A stretch of DNA of 64,000 nucleotides, taken from positions 31,775 to 95,774 of the forward strand of contig NW_026516813.1 in the NCBI RefSeq assembly GCF_025766255.1, written 5' to 3'. Below are positions 62,147 to 64,000 of the stretch, in pieces. The notes beneath the pieces are model-generated. The model was not told the DNA's origin. It did not search any database and worked only from the letters and a program-made list of their open reading frames with translations. Made by a program: the position numbers and the translations under genes. The stretch's first letter is position 1. Every line of letters begins with the position of its first letter. The stretch comes from Zychaea mexicana (lineage: Eukaryota > Mucoromycota > Mucoromycetes > Mucorales > Lichtheimiaceae).

Positions 62147-62390
62147 GAGGTCACCCGCGAACACATGGAGAGAATCGACAACAAGATTTTCAACGGCCGC
62201 TCCGTTAATACTGAAGTAAAGAGACTCATCGCCTCAGCCTCCTCCAACGCGAACCTGAGTCAAATGTTTGTCGGTAAAGTATAGATACACGTCTCCCATC
62301 TGTTTCTGATCTATTGACCTTATGATGACTAACATTGTTTACCGTCTGTATATGTTATATACATAAATAGGTTGGGCACCATACATTTAA
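62147..62390 (+). pseudogene. 3' fragment of a PIKK (ATR/Rad3-like) kinase: FATC domain only
   Basis: Exon 62147-62273 reads EVTREHMERIDNKIFNGRSV, then VKRLIASASSNANLSQMFVG, and joins in phase over intron 62274-62370 to WAPYI and TAA at 62388-62390. This is the FATC tail that ends every PI3K-like kinase; the GWxPY-type end is closest to ATR/Rad3 rather than ATM or TOR. Kinase, FAT and HEAT regions are absent, replaced upstream by the inverted-repeat arm. The gene was therefore cut in an intron, leaving a non-functional tail unless the rest is joined elsewhere. Confidence 0.75.
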
Positions 62391-62790
62391 AATCCAATAA
62401 AGTAAAATTGCAAATATAATATGTTCCTAGCATATACATGTATACGTTTAAAAGTTTTGGTTTTTATTTAACGTCTCTTTGAACACTGCGTCTGGGGGGG
62501 ACATTTTGCTCGAGACAGGACTGAGGGGGTATGACGGGGTAAAAACCCTGTGTGTGGCACAGGGAAAAGGTTGTGAGTGAGAAGACTGAGTATCTGCTTT
62601 AGTTTAGCTGGATGAGAAGATATAGGTGTGGGAGATGTATAGTTGAAGACGTGCGAGGGATAACGTTATATGAATGGGGCTCTCTTTTTGTTTCTTTTTG
62701 TTTTTTTTTCTTTTTTTGTCTGTCTCTTTTTCAGAAGTAAACATACTAGGGCGAATATACTAAGAGGTAAAGTAGAAATAAGATGTTGAC
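62391..62790. other. 3' flank of the LINE and PIKK fragments
   Basis: AT-rich then T-rich DNA. On the minus strand it should contain the 3' UTR of the LINE element. No poly-A tail or target duplication was identified. Confidence 0.4.
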
Positions 62791-64000
62791 CTACATTGCT
62801 TGCGGAGGAGGTGGAGTGAGCCAATTTATCAATGCTTGTCCAGGAGTTGGATCTTCGTATTGTTGTTGGTTGCTATCTGGATGTTGGTGTGCGTCAAGTT
62901 CCGCTAGAATTTGGCAGAGTGTTGGCCAAATTTTGGTGAGAGCCTGTATGCGGTTGGACGATCGTGGTTTTGATTTCGGTAATTCGTTGAAGATCCAGCT
63001 GATGGGATCCTGGTGTAGTTGTGCAGATACATTTAGCCGCTGATGCATGCGCAAACAGTATATGGCATGTTGTTTGGTGTAATCTGGCGCGTGACAGCTT
63101 TTGCAGGCTTTCCTACGTCCACCTGGCAGCCATCCAATCCGCCATCGTATACAGCGACTTCTTTCCTTGCGAGTCATGGGTAGCCACATAACCGAATCGA
63201 TGCCAAGTGTTGGACGACAACATTTGAGGAGTTTGGTGCGCGTTGGCGACAAACGGAGTGTATCAAGATTGTTTCTGAGGTATTGTCGGATGAGTTGTTT
63301 CAGGGCCGTACGGGAGAGATCCGGGAAAGATTCAGTGCATAGAGGGATGATTGGTGATTTTCGCTTTAATTTGCTCCAGTAGCTACTCGCTTGTGCCTCC
63401 AGTGCTGGTAGGAGTGTTGGAAGAAGTGCGTCCTCTGGTAGATAGGTTGCCCGATGTATGAATTTTGCTTGGAGGATTGCTATGCGTTCTGTCATACTGG
63501 GTAAGTTGGCGAGGTGACGCATGATCTTCGTTTCTGAGTTGGGGTGTGCGCCATATATCAGACGGAGGCATGTATTCTGGCCCTTTTCTAGGGTATCTTG
63601 TTGTTTTTTTGTGAGAGGGGTGATTGCTAGACCGTATTCCAGTTTCGGTCGTATAAATTGAGCGTACAGTCGGCTGGCCAACAGACGCGATAGGCCAGAC
63701 GGTTTGAGGCCTATGTTGTTGAGGATTCGCATACTGGTGATTCCTGATGCGGTATTGTGTTCGATAAGCTGTTGTCCATCAAGAGAACCGCGGTTGTTGA
63801 TTGGGACTCCGAGATATTTAAAAGAGGTTTCATTCGGGATTGGTGTATCATATAGTTGAAATGTGGTAGTTGAGTGTGTTGTTGGTTGTACAATCACACA
63901 TTTTGTCGGGCTCCAACGGTATCCTGAATCGAGACTGTGTTGCTCACAAAGGTTCAGTAGGTGTTGCATGTTGTCGTCTGAGCTGATAAGTACTACGTGT
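62791..64000 (-). CDS. Non-LTR retrotransposon (LINE) reverse transcriptase, C-terminal part
   Basis: The minus-strand frame enters from beyond the right edge and ends at 62791. The first visible residues (VVLISSDDNMQHLLNLCEQH) are the stretch just after the catalytic YADD-type box of LINE reverse transcriptases. Next come YRWSPTKCVIV, TSFKYLGVPINNRG, YAQFIRPKLEYGLAI and NTCLRLIYGAHPNSETKIM, all standard for the RT thumb and downstream region of fungal LINEs. Near the end, CKSCHAPDYTKQHAIYC is a C-x2-C-x7-H-x4-C knuckle expected to bind nucleic acid. About 400 residues lie in the window with no break. Start, endonuclease domain and most of the RT lie outside. Confidence 0.9.
   Translation of the reverse strand, partial: HVVLISSDDNMQHLLNLCEQHSLDSGYRWSPTKCVIVQPTTHSTTTFQLYDTPIPNETSFKYLGVPINNRGSLDGQQLIEHNTASGITSMRILNNIGLKPSGLSRLLASRLYAQFIRPKLEYGLAITPLTKKQQDTLEKGQNTCLRLIYGAHPNSETKIMRHLANLPSMTERIAILQAKFIHRATYLPEDALLPTLLPALEAQASSYWSKLKRKSPIIPLCTESFPDLSRTALKQLIRQYLRNNLDTLRLSPTRTKLLKCCRPTLGIDSVMWLPMTRKERSRCIRWRIGWLPGGRRKACKSCHAPDYTKQHAIYCLRMHQRLNVSAQLHQDPISWIFNELPKSKPRSSNRIQALTKIWPTLCQILAELDAHQHPDSNQQQYEDPTPGQALINWLTPPPPQAM

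Overview
The window looks like nuclear DNA of an early-diverging fungus, most likely Mucoromycota (Mucorales-like). The evidence is many short GT-AG introns of about 50-250 bases, poly-Gln/Asn/Ser runs, standard stop codons, and proteins with fungal-type architectures. Species cannot be fixed from sequence alone.

Layout. 1.2-14.1 kb: a kelch/multi-span membrane protein, the condensin subunit SMC4 (18 exons) and an MDR-family NADP oxidoreductase whose frame is broken twice. 14.1-26 kb: gene-poor DNA with a relic of the same oxidoreductase family, a small unknown gene at 16-17.4 kb, a TA-flanked MITE, a decayed gene, and a PIF/Harbinger transposon with an intact transposase and a decayed SANT-type partner. 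26-36.8 kb: a compact host block of PGAP1/BST1-like GPI inositol-deacylase, a three-RRM protein, a hyaluronan-synthase-like GT2 enzyme (minus) and endonuclease V (minus). 37-47 kb: a second MITE, a 4.5-kb degraded gene that joins an AT-hook, a DDE-type core and a DEDDy 3'-5' exonuclease, a TPR/F-box gene running in frame into a Harbinger-like domain, and an unassigned relic. 48.5-52.3 kb: a TMX2-like thioredoxin membrane protein and a bHLH factor (minus). 54.8-64 kb: a Gln-rich relic with four in-frame TAA/TAG codons, a Mei2-like RRM tail, a pair of 213-bp inverted repeats around Tc1/IS630-type transposases, a 22-bp degenerate tandem array, a PIKK FATC tail, and the 3' part of a LINE-type reverse transcriptase running off the right edge.

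How the parts relate. Housekeeping genes (chromosome condensation, GPI-anchor remodelling, RNA binding, wall polysaccharide, inosine repair, ER redox, transcription) alternate with transposon-rich segments. The transposon segments carry most of the oddities: gene fragments cut off in introns, Gln-to-stop codons, and chimeric transposase/host-domain reading frames. Several single-base frame breaks fall in short homopolymers, including one inside the otherwise intact TMX2-like gene, so assembly error must be weighed against real decay. The most unusual object is the DDE plus exonuclease gene at 40.2-44.8 kb.
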